In this document: piece by piece, positions 1 to 10,732 of the stretch
How positions within the stretch are numbered: the first letter of the stretch is position 1
Layout of the letters: each line of letters opens with the position of its first letter
Source of the DNA: Micropterix aruncella
Taxonomy: Eukaryota; Arthropoda; Insecta; Lepidoptera; Micropterigidae
Direction: 5' to 3'
DNA length: 64,000 nucleotides
Assembly (NCBI GenBank): GCA_944548615.1
Contig: OX155955.1
Span: 8,657,631 to 8,721,630 of the forward strand
The notes under the pieces: generated by a model
Told to the model about the DNA's origin: nothing
The model's database searches: none
What the model saw: the letters and a program-made list of their open reading frames with translations, nothing else
Translations under genes and position numbers: made by a program

Positions 1-130
1 TTCGATTGGTAGTTTTATGCTTGTAAAGTGATAACCGTTCATTTTACATTCCGCTCTAACGTATTGCCCTGTCTCGCTAAAATCAACTAATTACGATTTT
101 AGTACACTGAGAAATGTAATCGGGCCCATA
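1..130 (-). repeat. Partial copy of a TIR element also found at 57139-57472
   Basis: The first ~130 bases resemble 57345-57472: both contain an 'attccgctct..cgtattgccctgtctcg' stretch and end in a 'tttta gt.cac..agaaa..aatcg.gccc' stretch. At 57.1-57.5 kb this forms one arm of an inverted-repeat element, so this is probably the right arm of another copy cut by the window edge. No coding content. Family unknown. Confidence 0.6.
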
Positions 131-531
131 GTATACATGCTTCAATAGAAAAACTTCTTTAAAGTAGTAGACTTCAATTTTCAATATAATATATTATTAC
201 TATACTGTATCTAATATAAAAACTAATAGTAGCATTTTAATTGGAGCTGCTTCACGTCTGTTCCAATTATAGATATTTCTTTCAGCGATCTAACATATAG
301 ATATATGTAATGTTTTAACAGCACGGTGTGCTGTTTTCCACTCACCTAATATTTTATTGCTATTAGCCCACCTTAAAGATATATTGATATTGCTTACACA
401 TAAACTTTCCTAACAAGATCCCTAACAATCCCTATCGAAGCGCGAAGACCACGATTAACTGTTCTTAAGTTTATCGATTGGCGCTTTTTAGGAATTTCGC
501 CTCCTAATTATTATAACTTAAACACTAACTA
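131..531. other. AT-rich stretch, nothing recognised
   Basis: AT-rich DNA with stop codons in all frames. I see no repeat shared with the rest of the window and no RNA-like structure. Confidence 0.5.
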
Positions 532-988
532 GAGCTGTCAACTACAACGGGCGAATCCGTCACCTCAGGAAGTTTTAACGAAATTTATATTTCTGTCTCC
601 CATGAGCTGAGCTCAAAAGACTTAGGACAAAACAGTCCACCGTCAAGTTCCGCCACCGTCAAACGCCTTACCGCGAGATAGCCAGGTTAGTTACCAAGCG
701 GGCCGACACCCGCGCCCTTACTACCAGTTACAACCAGACTACTCTGGTTTCTTGAATGGTTACGGCTTCGAGGTCGCTTGCACAGTCCTCTCACTTCCGA
801 AGCGGTAACACGGCGCCCTTTATCCGGCTGCTACCCGGAATCGGGTAGCCCATTGGTCGTTTCAAGAGCAGCTGCCGTAAGGTGAAGCAACTACCCCAGC
901 TCTATAGGAGACAGTACTGTTTCCAGACCCCCCCCCCCCCCCCCCCCGACTGTCAGTCAGAATGCACAATCGATTAGCTGACGGCGCA
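532..988 (-). repeat. Unclassified ~550 bp dispersed repeat, copy 1
   Basis: Shares long blocks with 41303-41858 in the same orientation and with 5620-6165, 6520-6885 and 8926-9486 in the opposite orientation. Shared blocks include the 'cacctcaggaagttttaacga' region, the 'ccgcgagata' block, 'gaggtcgcttg' and a cagactC(n)gactgt block. The short C run at that last block is expanded to 20 C here (928-947). No plausible protein in either strand. Class unknown. Confidence 0.75.
928..947. repeat. Poly(C) tract, 20 C
   Basis: Uninterrupted run of 20 C. In sister copies of the surrounding repeat the same position carries only 4-5 C (around 9057 reversed, and 41727), so this is an expansion inside a mobile repeat. 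Confidence 0.9.
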
Positions 989-1017
989 AACGACTTTCTA
1001 GTTTCGAGGCAAGTAGA

Positions 1018-1560
1018 AAGGGCCCCCGCCACCTCGCCACCCCTGCCCCCCCCCCTCGCTTACCCCTTCCGCCCCCCACGCCAACCACCAACACCCATCC
1101 CAAGCGCGTCATTCCCAAGTAGTATTGCAGTAGTATTTTCATAGTATATTTGTAATATTTTTCGTGGTATTAAAATGGTATTTTTCCAATTTGATGTAGT
1201 ATTCTTATAAATATGTCGGAGTTTCTATTTTTTAAGTCGCTTGTATATGAGATATTCTAAAACAAAGTTTACAATATGGTTTCGGCCCAACAATGCACCT
1301 GTGTACCGAATTTCAAGTCTTTACGTCCAATATTTCGAGATTGAAGTATGACTAGCGCGCCCCCTGGTGGATCTATTTCAATCAAATCTTTTCAACTCTT
1401 GCCATGACCAAATGATGACAGCCTGCCAAATTTTAGCTCAATCGGATGAAGCGTTTAGGTGCTATCGTGGACACACTATTGGGCGCTATCGTGAATACAC
1501 ACACACACACATACAGACACACAGAAGTGCGTTCACAATACTTTCCCTCTGATAGGAAAG
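1018..1560 (+). repeat. Composite dispersed repeat with C-rich block, copy 1
   Basis: A C-rich block (1018-1110) is followed by AT-rich sequence including a 'gatgtagtattcttataaat' stretch, then a 'ccctggtgga..atttcaa' and 'ttttcaactcttgccatgac' block, and ends in a CA-rich tail. The same blocks occur in the same order on the opposite strand at 11926-12350. This copy carries about 130 extra bases in the middle. Non-coding; class unknown, possibly a SINE-like or Helitron-derived element. Confidence 0.6.
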
Positions 1561-2756
1561 AAAAAAAATATCTTTAGTCTTGTATGTAAGTATAAATGTA
1601 TCTAAGAGTCTAAGCTTAAATCTTTTTGAATTTAGTCGACAGTACACTAAGTCAGGTGATATAACCTAAACGTAGATGTCCTGTATAAGTTGCGCCAGGA
1701 AAAGCAGAAAATTTTGCGTTCGGGAATTTTACGATCGACTAATGTTTACTAAAACTTATCCAATTAAGCAGGCAAAACGACGACGCAAACTTATTTGTTT
1801 ACGAGTAACTCCTCGTCAGTATATAATGGTTCTTGAAGTGTACAAATAGGTACTTGTGCGAATATTGTATCTCTAGCCTTCACATTTAGCATGATGTAAT
1901 AAAGCTTTGCAATTTGTATTTACTGCTTTGAGAGGCAGTTACCGTATTGGGGGCGCATAGTAGATCAAAATCAGAAGTCAAAACAAAATGTATTTAGTCC
2001 AGGAACCAGTACTCCAAAAGAACCAGTCCTACAAACATCTACTATACAATTAACTGCGAAATAGAAGCACTACCACTATAAAGGAAATGCAACGACCGCT
2101 TCTAGCAATATCGTGCACACAATCAACCATATCATACCATATGCTGCCATTTTTAAACGATCTTTCAAAAAAAGGAGGAGGTTATCATCAATTCGGTTGT
2201 ATTTTTTTTTAAATGTTTGTTACCTCAAAACTTTGTCATTTATAAACCGATTTGGAAAATTCTTTGTGATAGTTGAATGGATATACTTCCAGATTGGTCG
2301 CATTTTTATCAAAATCCAGTTCTGATGATAGGACTCATGAGGAATCGAGGGAAATCCTCAAATATTGTCATATGAAGTTACAAATTTACATGTTGGTTCA
2401 GTTCCAATGGCAATGCATTTTTTTATGGTAAGCATGACCTGGTTTTACACCCAGGGTTGGCTCCCGACGAGAGGACTCCTCAACGGTCAACAGCACAGAC
2501 ACGAAATCTTGTATACGCATTCAGTTATGATAGCCTGTTCTAAGTTTCACCATGGCATAGCTGCTGCCCTTATTAATAAAATGTAGTTAGTTCTTTTTGA
2601 TAAAAATTTTGTATTATACATGACGAGGTTTAAACAAAAACTTAGTTTACCGAGAAAAAAAAAGAATATATTATTTTGCAGCTGTCAAAAACACAAAAAA
2701 ATATAGACAAAAAACACAAAATTATAAATTAAAAATGTAAATAGACAAAGACTATG
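1561..2756. other. No gene recognised
   Basis: AT-rich unique-looking sequence. Open frames of 60-73 codons near 2113 and 2365 show no recognisable motif or composition and are best treated as chance. Confidence 0.5.
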
Positions 2757-4030
2757 TAATAAAACTACAAACGCTGCATAATTATATCCTCGGGATATCT
2801 CTTGGATTTCAGGAAATACTTTTTTAATGAAAACAGGAAGCCACTATTTAATCAAAAAAATAATTTAAAAAACAATATTTATAGATATTAAAAAAAAACA
2901 AATGAAATCAATTGAAAAATAAAAATCACAATAATTAACATCAAATAATCTCGATAAAAATTAATAAAAAAACGAAAAAAACAATAGTAATAATCAAGTA
3001 ATCAATTTAACATAAAATGAAAAAATCTTTATCTTCTAAATATCGTATTTAATATTATATTCTTATACTGGTCCTTAAATACACCAATTGATCGCAATCG
3101 AAATGCGATTCCCAACCGAATCCATACAACCGCGGAATAACAGGAGAAATCGCACTGAAAATTTTTGGTTTTGTGCTTGGGAATTATGGCGAGTTTTTCA
3201 CGTGCCCGTGTTGAATGGACATATCGGCTATGGGACCAGGTCATGAGCGAGTACAGATATCGCAGTTGTATATTGCGTACTACCTTGAGTATAAGGGTCG
3301 TGAGTTGAAACTGCCTTCTTTGACTCATATTCAATATCGAAACCTTGGCAAGTAATGGTAAGACATGATGACGCGGAGGTATCCTAAAGCAAAATCTCTT
3401 AAGTCTCCGTTCAGTTTTCCTATGCAGATAGGAGCTGTACACACGGTCGCTATAGTCCATTATAGAAAATATTAGAGCATTAACAAGTAGTAATCTGATT
3501 CTGACGCTAAGTTGCTCCGGAATTCTTTATTAGGCCTTTAAACGTGAGACACCCCACCAAACGCTTGCCGACATGTTTCTCATATTAAAAATTTCCATCA
3601 AATAGAATACCTAGGTTTATAGCCATAGCCACTAGTAGTATTGGAGAACTGTTCACCATGGTTGGAAGAGAACCTTAGTTGGCAATTTTAGTCCTGGCCT
3701 GTTTTGGCTCAATATAAAACATGACTTCACGGGGTTGATTTGTAAGCCATGGTTATTGTACTAAGCGGATAATCTTTCAAGATCAGAATTAATCATGCTG
3801 ACAGCTGAAAATGAACAACTCTTGTCTATAGGGTACATCAGTTGTGTGTCGTCGGCGTATAAATGATAGCGAAAATTTTGAAAATTGCAGCTACTTTGGA
3901 AGTATATAGTTCAAATAAGACCGGGCCTAGTATAGATCCTTGTGGTACACCTTTTTTAGTTTCACGAAGAGAGTAGATCAATTGACGGTACGATTAATCT
4001 TTCGAAATGCTCTGTAAAATAACTATGGAT
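2757..4030 (-). mobile_element. Decayed non-LTR retrotransposon (Jockey/CR1-like), 5' truncated
   Basis: Read on the minus strand this is the end of a LINE ORF2 plus an A-rich 3' UTR. Around 3960-3905 it reads GVPQGSILGPVLF, the RT palm block, followed in another frame by YADDTQLMYP, the catalytic box. At 3460-3029 an open segment reads DYSDRVYSSYL and later a 'P.H.T..FQ..FS' block typical of LINE C-termini. Several frameshifts and stops separate the pieces, so it is dead. The 3' end near 2757 matches 61516, where a second copy of the same family lies. Confidence 0.8.
3029..3460 (-). pseudogene. LINE ORF2 C-terminal fragment
   Basis: 143-codon open remnant of the region after the reverse transcriptase palm domain. 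Recognisable are the DYSDRVY motif at the start and the R-rich linker that normally leads to the terminal 'LW..LP' motif, which is eroded here (VVWIRLGIA). It belongs to the LINE at 2757-4030. No nucleic acid-binding or catalytic residues remain in this piece, and upstream RT parts are in other frames. Confidence 0.7.
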
Positions 4031-4385
4031 CGATTTCGAGGAACAATCACTGCATCGTCTGCGTTTGACAAAAAAAAACACAATATTTTAAAATCATGTG
4101 CATTTAATAAAATAACATGGAAGATATGAATTTATTAAAATAACAACGCTGGTAAGGCAGTGCTCAACAAATAAAATTCACTGATGTGACAAAAAAGAAT
4201 TTAATATTTCTAAAAAAAAAACCATGGTTCTAAATATAGAACGCTCGTGCTAAGTATAGCACGAGGGCTGAGATCCGAGCGGCCCTGTTGAAATGAGTAT
4301 CTGAGTCGAGCGCTGGACTAAGGTGTACGGACTTTAAGTTTCGTGGTGTTCTCAGATTTCCGCCATGTCCACTGCTGGCACTGTC
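4031..4385. other. No gene recognised
   Basis: Mixed AT-rich sequence between two LINE remnants. No repeat, RNA or coding signal that I can support. Confidence 0.4.
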
Positions 4386-4930
4386 AAATCAAATCAAATC
4401 GCATTTATTGTCTTCAAAAACTTATACATAGTTGTTTAGACACTTTATATAGCCGCTTAATGTTAAAATAACTTTAAAATATATACTAAATATTTCATTA
4501 GAGACTCACCACACGATTGAGTTATATTAGATATTTATAACTACAGTTAGTCATGAAATTATAATATTAAAATTAAATGGTCCTATAAATAAGACATATA
4601 ATTGATTATGGGAGACAATTAGAAATAATAGTAATAATATAATAATCAATAAAATGGTAGAAATGTCAAGTTAAATAAATAAAATCAAGATGGAAATTGT
4701 CAGTCATCTAATTATAAGTCGTTAATATTATATAATTCTCTCGCAATAAGGTAGCCTTTTAATTTCGATTTAAATTGAACTATTTTTCCGTTTCTACATA
4801 TAATTTTAATATTCTCAGGCAGTTTATTGTAACACGTCATTCCAGCGTGATTTGGATCCCTTTTGAATAATTTCAGAGATTGACGGGGTAATGCTAAATT
4901 GTGTCTACATCTGGTGAAATACATGAAATG
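4386..4930 (-). mobile_element. LINE 3' tail (Jockey/CR1-like), 5' truncated
   Basis: Minus-strand open segment 4924-4712 reads TRCRHNLALP, then MTCYNKLPENIK and FKSKLKGYLI, the standard C-terminal signature of insect Jockey/CR1-like ORF2 proteins. The element ends at 4386 with a direct-repeat tail (AAATC repeated), as many LINEs do. Only about 70 codons survive, so this is a strongly 5'-truncated insertion. Confidence 0.75.
4712..4924 (-). pseudogene. LINE ORF2 C-terminus
   Basis: 70-codon remnant ending in a natural stop, with the 'YNKLP..IK' and 'FKSKLK' motifs of the LINE C-terminal domain. There is no RT or endonuclease domain. Upstream sequence (after 4930) does not continue it, consistent with 5' truncation on insertion. 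Confidence 0.7.
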
Positions 4931-5468
4931 TCATTTCGAAGAAATACGGAGCTGTCCGCGTTAATTAAACCATTTGTTTTTTTATCTGTATTGACCGGAG
5001 CCTTCCGTCCTTTTTGTAAAACTCATGCGCAGTGACTGTGTATGTTTTTTTTTAAAAGGTATTTTTGAGGTCTGAAAATAAAATGTATTAAGGGATTAAG
5101 TTTTTGATTTTCAGCGACCTCAAAATTTAATTAATGATTCGCGATACTGATTTTTGCATCGCATGCGGTCCTAGTCTTCCTGCCCCTGTAAATATCAAAA
5201 CCATGATATAATCTAATGCGATTCAATATACTCACTGCTTTATAAGCATTTATTATTGTTTTCACTCACCTAATTCACTTTTAGTACTTAATTCTTTATA
5301 TTGATATTTATCTCTCAACCAGGAGACAAAAATTGGCCGCTCTTACAAAGCCCAAAATGCCCGTTCCTTGTTTTCGCCGATAGCGCTAGCAAAAGCTCAA
5401 GAGAGTGAATACTTAGGTCTTTTTCTCATTGTGACATAACTGATTGCCGCGGTTATTAGGTAGCAAAC
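4931..5468. other. No gene recognised
   Basis: AT-rich DNA with no recognisable element until the repeat starting near 5470. Confidence 0.4.
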
Positions 5469-5469
5469 G

Positions 5470-6165
5470 ATTTCGTGCAGCTTGGGCCACAAGATCCATT
5501 TTGTTCTCGGATCGGCTCAACTCACGATTCAGTTCCTATTCAGAAGCCTCCTCGTGCGAAAGGCTACCCCGGGTAATACTCACGCGTCTCAGACCTCACA
5601 ATCTGGTGGACCGGTTTCTCTGGTGGGATTACACCCGGCGCTACTGAACGGTTTGCGCACCATTCGGCGACGCCAATCAGTTGTGCACTCTGACTAATTG
5701 CTGAAGGAGTCTGGACACTATGTAAATATACTGCCTCCTAAGCAGCGAGGGTGAATGTTGACCACCTGTCATTCCACTCTTGAAATGACCTAAAGTCATC
5801 TGATCCCTTGTGGCACTACGGGCAAAGGACGCCCAGGTCCGCGATAAATTCAAATTGAATTACCGCTGCAATACAGCGGGTAGAGACTTCGGACCCGTAA
5901 CCATGCGGGAGGACGAGGTATGTGTTACTTAACTCCAGACGGCGATTTCCTACCAAAACTAATAGTTAAGGGGCGAGGCTGCCCGCTGCGTATCTTTCCC
6001 GGTGTCTCGTCGTAAGGTGTTGGCCTCTAACGGGCTTGTTGGCGGAGCTAGTCAGTAGATTGTCTTGTCTCTAAGCCTTCTACGTGCATTCCACGGCTGA
6101 AAGAACGATCACATTGTTATACCAGCCCGGGGTGACGGGTTCGCCCATTGTAGTCGACACCGACC
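5470..6165 (+). repeat. Unclassified dispersed repeat, copy 2 (long form)
   Basis: Long form of the ~550 bp family. A left segment (5470-5580, 'ttcgtgcagcttgg', 'aactcac..ttca') is followed by the blocks shared with 8926-9486: cttaa-rich middle, 'ggcctctaacgggcttgt', and the 'ggtgacgggttcgcccat' end. It lies head-to-tail with copy 3. Substitutions and small indels are frequent, so it is older than copies 4 and 5. No coding capacity seen. Confidence 0.65.
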
Positions 6166-6394
6166 TACTGCAGCGGTTATTAAATGCTCGGCATGTTTCC
6201 CAGTTGTCGGCAGTAGTGTAATGCTTGAGGTGGCGGAGCTTGATGGTGGACTGTTTCTGTTCAAGTCTTCTCGCCCGCTGTAGTTGGCAACTCTAGTTGT
6301 AATGCTTGAAGTTTGGCTTGGCCGATCACGCTGGGCATTTTGCGACGGATACCGTTGGTGAACCAAAGCGCCGACTGATATCATACTCCTAATG

Positions 6395-6885
6395 GTTTCG
6401 TGCAGCTTGGGTGGTGTTGGCCAAACTCCATGTGATCTAGCCTGCCTAACTCACGGTTCAACTCCCACCTGGTAACCTCTTTGTAGAGGGGCTTACATGG
6501 AGAGTAGGTCTTCAACCCTTAACATGATCTGTTGGCCAACCGATCCCGAGTGACCATAGCGGGCAAAGAGCACCTCGGTCTTCAAAATAACCGCTTAAGT
6601 CAGGTAGAGGCCGCGCAAGCGACCTCAAACACGTGACCAGACCGAGAAAGAATAAATCCGACCAAAACTGATGGTAAGGGCCCGAGGTCGGCTCACTGTG
6701 TTCACAGTGCGTCGCGGTAGGGCGTTGGTCTCTTACAGGCTTGTTGCCAAGCTAGACTGTGGACTATTTTGTTCGTAAGTCTCACCGTACGGTAATCACC
6801 GTACGATTGAAAGAACGATTATATATTGTTATACCAGCCTGGAGTGTCGGCTTTGCCCGTTGCAGTTGACAGCTACAGAGTGATT
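6395..6885 (+). repeat. Unclassified dispersed repeat, copy 3
   Basis: Begins with the same 'ttcgtgcagcttggg' segment as 5470 and ends with 'ataccagcctggagtgtcgg..tttgcccgttgcagt', parallel to the end of copy 2. The middle is shortened. The shared left segment also occurs alone at 42367-42470. Confidence 0.6.
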
Positions 6886-8925
6886 TCGTACTTAGCACAT
6901 TTAAAGAGAGCGTACTTATCACACAGTTCAAGAACCCGCGCGCTAAGGTGTTCGAGTTTGCCATCGACAGTTTTACATTAAAAACATCGTTCCAATGAAG
7001 ATTATAGGCGACTTGCAAGGACGATTTCACATCCATGCACCGAGAGTCCTAAAAACAGCATAAATCTTTTAGGTACTTTTAGAGAATGGATTACGGTCTA
7101 ACAGTTACCACTGTGCGACGTAATGTTGGAAAGAGACAAGTAGACGAATCGGCCGTTTGTCGACTCGCCTCGTATCGCCGGCTCGGTGTAATTCAATTTC
7201 GTCAAAGTGGTGCCAAATTGACCTACATATATACTAACGCAATATATTGTGCTTAATTCAGGTTTCAGCGGAAAAATCGACTATTTCTATCTAGACTAAG
7301 ATAAAGGAGTAAAACGCCAACTGAAGCGGACATGCCACTAATTTGAATGCTGTTGATGTCGTCAATTTGTGCTTTAAAAAGACGACTCAGCTCGATTTTG
7401 CCGAAGCCTCGCAAGGATCTGCAACAACCACGTAACAGTTATCACACAATATCATTTCTGCCCTACCCTTGCGAAAGTCATCAAGCGTTTTAAACTTACA
7501 TAACTTCCGTAGATTTAATTTTCTAATATCTTCTATAATCGTCTAATCTTCTAAACCTTATGTGAAATTAAACCTCATATAATTAAAAAAACTAAAAATA
7601 CGACATTCCTTATAAATTATTGGTTTCTAAAAGGAAGAAATTGAGCTATAAAGGGACGAAAGGGAGAAATTTGACAACTGTAATGCTGTATAAAAACACT
7701 TACCTACATACATTTGTTTACTTATATATTCATGTTTAAGTATGTGTATGTAGTTATATACATGTATTTATGTACTTATATAAATAATTTATATGTATTT
7801 ATGTATTTTTACATATATTAATTATTGAAATCAATATTTATTTATAATATTATGTATATTATACCACCAAAAATATGTTAAGATAAACAATAATTTATGT
7901 AAATGTAGAGGTACCCCATATAACAATTTTACATTATGTTACAAATACCAACAAAACAAACCATTGCATGAAAGTCAACCTTAGTACGGGCATCACTCCA
8001 GCAATTCCTTACAGCATTTTCTGCAATGGTTCCGAAATCCCCTATATCGCTTTGTTCCAAAAACTCACGCTTTAAAATATGTGTACCTGCTAAAAAAATA
8101 CGTTGTCAAGTTTGTCGTTGTCCTCGTTCCTTGAAATCACCGTGGAGGATCTCTAAGTGTTGACAGTAAACAAGCAAGTCGTCGTTGTTGAAGGATACTG
8201 CTGATAAATTAGGGAAGATATTAAATTGACGTCTGCCGATATTTCTCTTATATAATAGCAGTTCGAAGTGAAATCATCAATGATATTTTTTGTTTTAATC
8301 AAGTTTAAGTCGTCGTCTTGAAGCTGGAGGTTAACACGATTGAACATTTTTTACAGGTCTGTCAAGCATGAAATTTAATTCTTGATGTGGTGAGTTTGTC
8401 GTGCAATTCCGTGTCTTTGTTTTCTAGGACCTCCCTCACAAACAGATTGTAAAATCGAGTCAGACAAGTATATTTTGATATCCCGCAGACTTCAGTATGA
8501 AGCAGCAAGTGGTTGGAATTTTCGTCATTGGCATGACAAAGCTAACAAAATTATCTGTCATTTATTGAGTAGCGTCTGATTTTATTAAATGCTCTGATAT
8601 TGATGATTGAAATGATGTATGCAGGCTTTCAATAATATTTCTCGCAACCAAACGTTGTCGATCTATGACGCAATGCACAACAAGCACTTCTGGTAGTTCA
8701 TTTTTAAAATATACTCTGTGAAGCCGTTGTGACGCTTCACAGAGTATATTGTGAAGCGTGAACGCCATCATAGCAGATGATACTCTTGAATTTCCTTTCC
8801 GTCAGAGAAGTTTTCCAGTGTTTTAAATATGGCTTCTTCTATATGGCCTCTAAATTTCTAGGAAATAATAATTCATGACATATTTTCTCATCTTTGATAA
8901 ACCTCACGTATGAAAACAACAGAAG
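6886..8925. other. No gene recognised; one long hairpin
   Basis: Two kilobases of AT-rich sequence. Open frames here are short (under 90 codons) and motif-free. The only structure I can support is a hairpin at 8708-8750. Confidence 0.45.
8708..8750. repeat. Perfect 17-bp stem hairpin, 9-nt loop
   Basis: aatatactctgtgaagc (8708-8724) is followed after 9 nt by its exact reverse complement (8734-8750). A transcript would fold strongly. It could be the relic of a small palindromic insertion. Confidence 0.85.
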
Positions 8926-9486
8926 TGCGAGCCTGGGTAGGACTCTGGCCTTATGGTCAGTTTCCCCTGGGAATCAACCTTCTGGCGCTCCTGGACGGTC
9001 TGCGCATCGTGCGGCGTAAGCCAATCGACTGTGCACTCTGACTGGACTGAACAGTCGGGGAGTCTGGAAGCAGTACTGTTTCCTATTAGCAGAGCGGGGG
9101 TGGTTGCGGACCTTACGTCGACTGCTCTTGAAACGACCATCGTCTATCCGATCCTGGGTGAACAGCCTGGCAAAGGACGCCGTGGTCCGCAATAGATTCG
9201 GTAAACACCGTTTCACCGCTTCGTAAGGGAGAGGACCGCGCAAGCGACCTCAAACTCGTAACCAATCGAGAGATTGGAGTAATCTGGTCACAATTGGAAG
9301 TAAGGGCGTGAGTGTAAGCCCGCCTGGTAATACTCCTGCTATCTCGCGGTTAAGGCGTTGGCCTCTTACGGGCTTGTGGCGTAGCTAGACTGTTCTGTCC
9401 TCAAGTCCTCACTCACTCCAGGGAGATAGAACGACTAATCGTTAAAACTTCCTGAGGTGACGGGCTCGCCCGCTGTAGTCGACAAC
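8926..9486 (+). repeat. Unclassified ~550 bp dispersed repeat, copy 4
   Basis: Nearly end-to-end inverse of 41303-41858 (copy 5): 'gcgagcctgggtaggactctgg' at one end, 'cgggctcgcccgctgtagtcga' at the other, and many long shared blocks between. Small open frames on both strands differ between copies, so they are not conserved coding sequence. Confidence 0.8.
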
Positions 9487-9797
9487 CCTAGGTGTGCCGC
9501 GTGTGCGATGGCAGAAAGACGAAGAATCGCTTTAATTGGTGTTGCATTAATTGCTGTGTATGAGAGGGAAAATAAAAGAGTATGGTGCAAAAACTGGTAC
9601 CTGGAGAGAATAAAATGCAGAGAGAAGAAAAACATCGTTCGATTAACTCACTGTAGGTGGCATTGCCTAAATCGCTATTCATATATTTTTTACTTTCCAA
9701 ATTTCCACAAACAAGGATGCGACCTGTAGATCAAAATATATGAATGCTAAAATGGTTTTTGTTCGTTCATGTTTACTGTTGCACGTCAGTCGTAGTC
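9487..9797. other. No gene recognised
   Basis: Unique-looking sequence between a repeat and the hAT remnant. Nothing I can support. Confidence 0.4.
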
Positions 9798-10732
9798 GCT
9801 GTTGGTCTCAAACTTCAAAATGAAAAATCGGTAGAGTTGCCATGTAAAATCGGTATATTTGGACCAAAAATCGGTATACATATGAAGAAAAAAAAACAAT
9901 ATTCAATCAAATCTCTTTCAGGAATTATTTATCCTTTTTATTAAACATCAGAAATTATTAAACATTATTAAAACTAATAACAGTTATTTGGGGATGCATC
10001 ATAAAAATGAAGTATGCTATTTACATCGACAAATTATAATGAAAACGAATTAAAAATAACATACAAAGTATAAGTTAGTACAACCAATGAAATCAACAAC
10101 TTAAATAGAGTTATTTTTTACAATCTTTAGTATTAATATTTTTTAACCTTATCAGCAGTCATTTTTGAACTAATTTCGAAGTCGTAACAATTGGCGTCAT
10201 TTGTATGTAACAGACCAGTGATTGACTCAGTAGACAACCTATTTCGCTGATTTGTTTTCATGAGATTAATATGCGAGAATATACACTCAACATTATCGGA
10301 TGAACGGGGCGCAGTGGTAAAATAGTAAAGATGAAAGAAGACAACAAAGGAAACATTTGAGTGTCATCGAAGTGCATCAGTAAAGTGATATATCTCAAAA
10401 AAATCTATTTCTTCAGGAAATGTTTTTATTTGTTGGCAATAACTCAAAAATACGCCATTCAGTATTAATTTGCTGGAAATCATTGTTTTGAACAATATTG
10501 GGAAAGAGTCCAATACCAGGAATAATCGAGCAGTTTTGGCATGTTTAACATTCGTTGGGTCAATTACGTCTAAACCTTTTATTGAATTATTTTTCAATGG
10601 AAACCGTGCAGTTATTTGCCTGCATGTTTCGATAGAAATCGTAGAAAAATCGTTTCATTTCGGTATTTCGGTAGGACAGGCGCCATATCGGTAGAAATAC
10701 CGAAAAATCGGTAGCTTCGAGACCACTGCGGC
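9798..10732 (-). mobile_element. hAT-superfamily transposon remnant
   Basis: The right end reads, reversed, CAGTGGTCTCGAAGC.., which fits hAT terminal inverted repeats (CAG-G..). The left end at ~9798 carries a decayed counterpart (..TTGGTCTCAAACTTC). Between them, minus-strand sequence encodes the C-terminal dimerisation region of a hAT transposase. Multiple 'cggtat/ataccg' and 'aaatcggtag' motifs lie near both ends, as expected for subterminal transposase sites. About 0.93 kb remains, so it is an internally deleted, inactive copy. I could not define an 8-bp target duplication. Confidence 0.6.
10130..10600 (-). pseudogene. hAT transposase C-terminal fragment, frameshifted
   Basis: Minus-strand translation gives DPTNVKHAKTARLF.. 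(10597-10364), then after a frame break a segment around 10295-10185 reading NVECIFSHINLMKT followed by NRLSTESITGLL. The latter is the hAT dimerisation domain pattern (S/N..ERxFS..N.iKt..Rn.L....l..LL). The N-terminal BED finger and RNase-H-like catalytic core are absent. It is a dead remnant. Confidence 0.6.

Noticed and set aside
9744..9944. 66-codon frame with a hydrophobic start, as a secreted peptide
   Set aside because: It lies across the left end of the hAT remnant and reads subterminal repeats.
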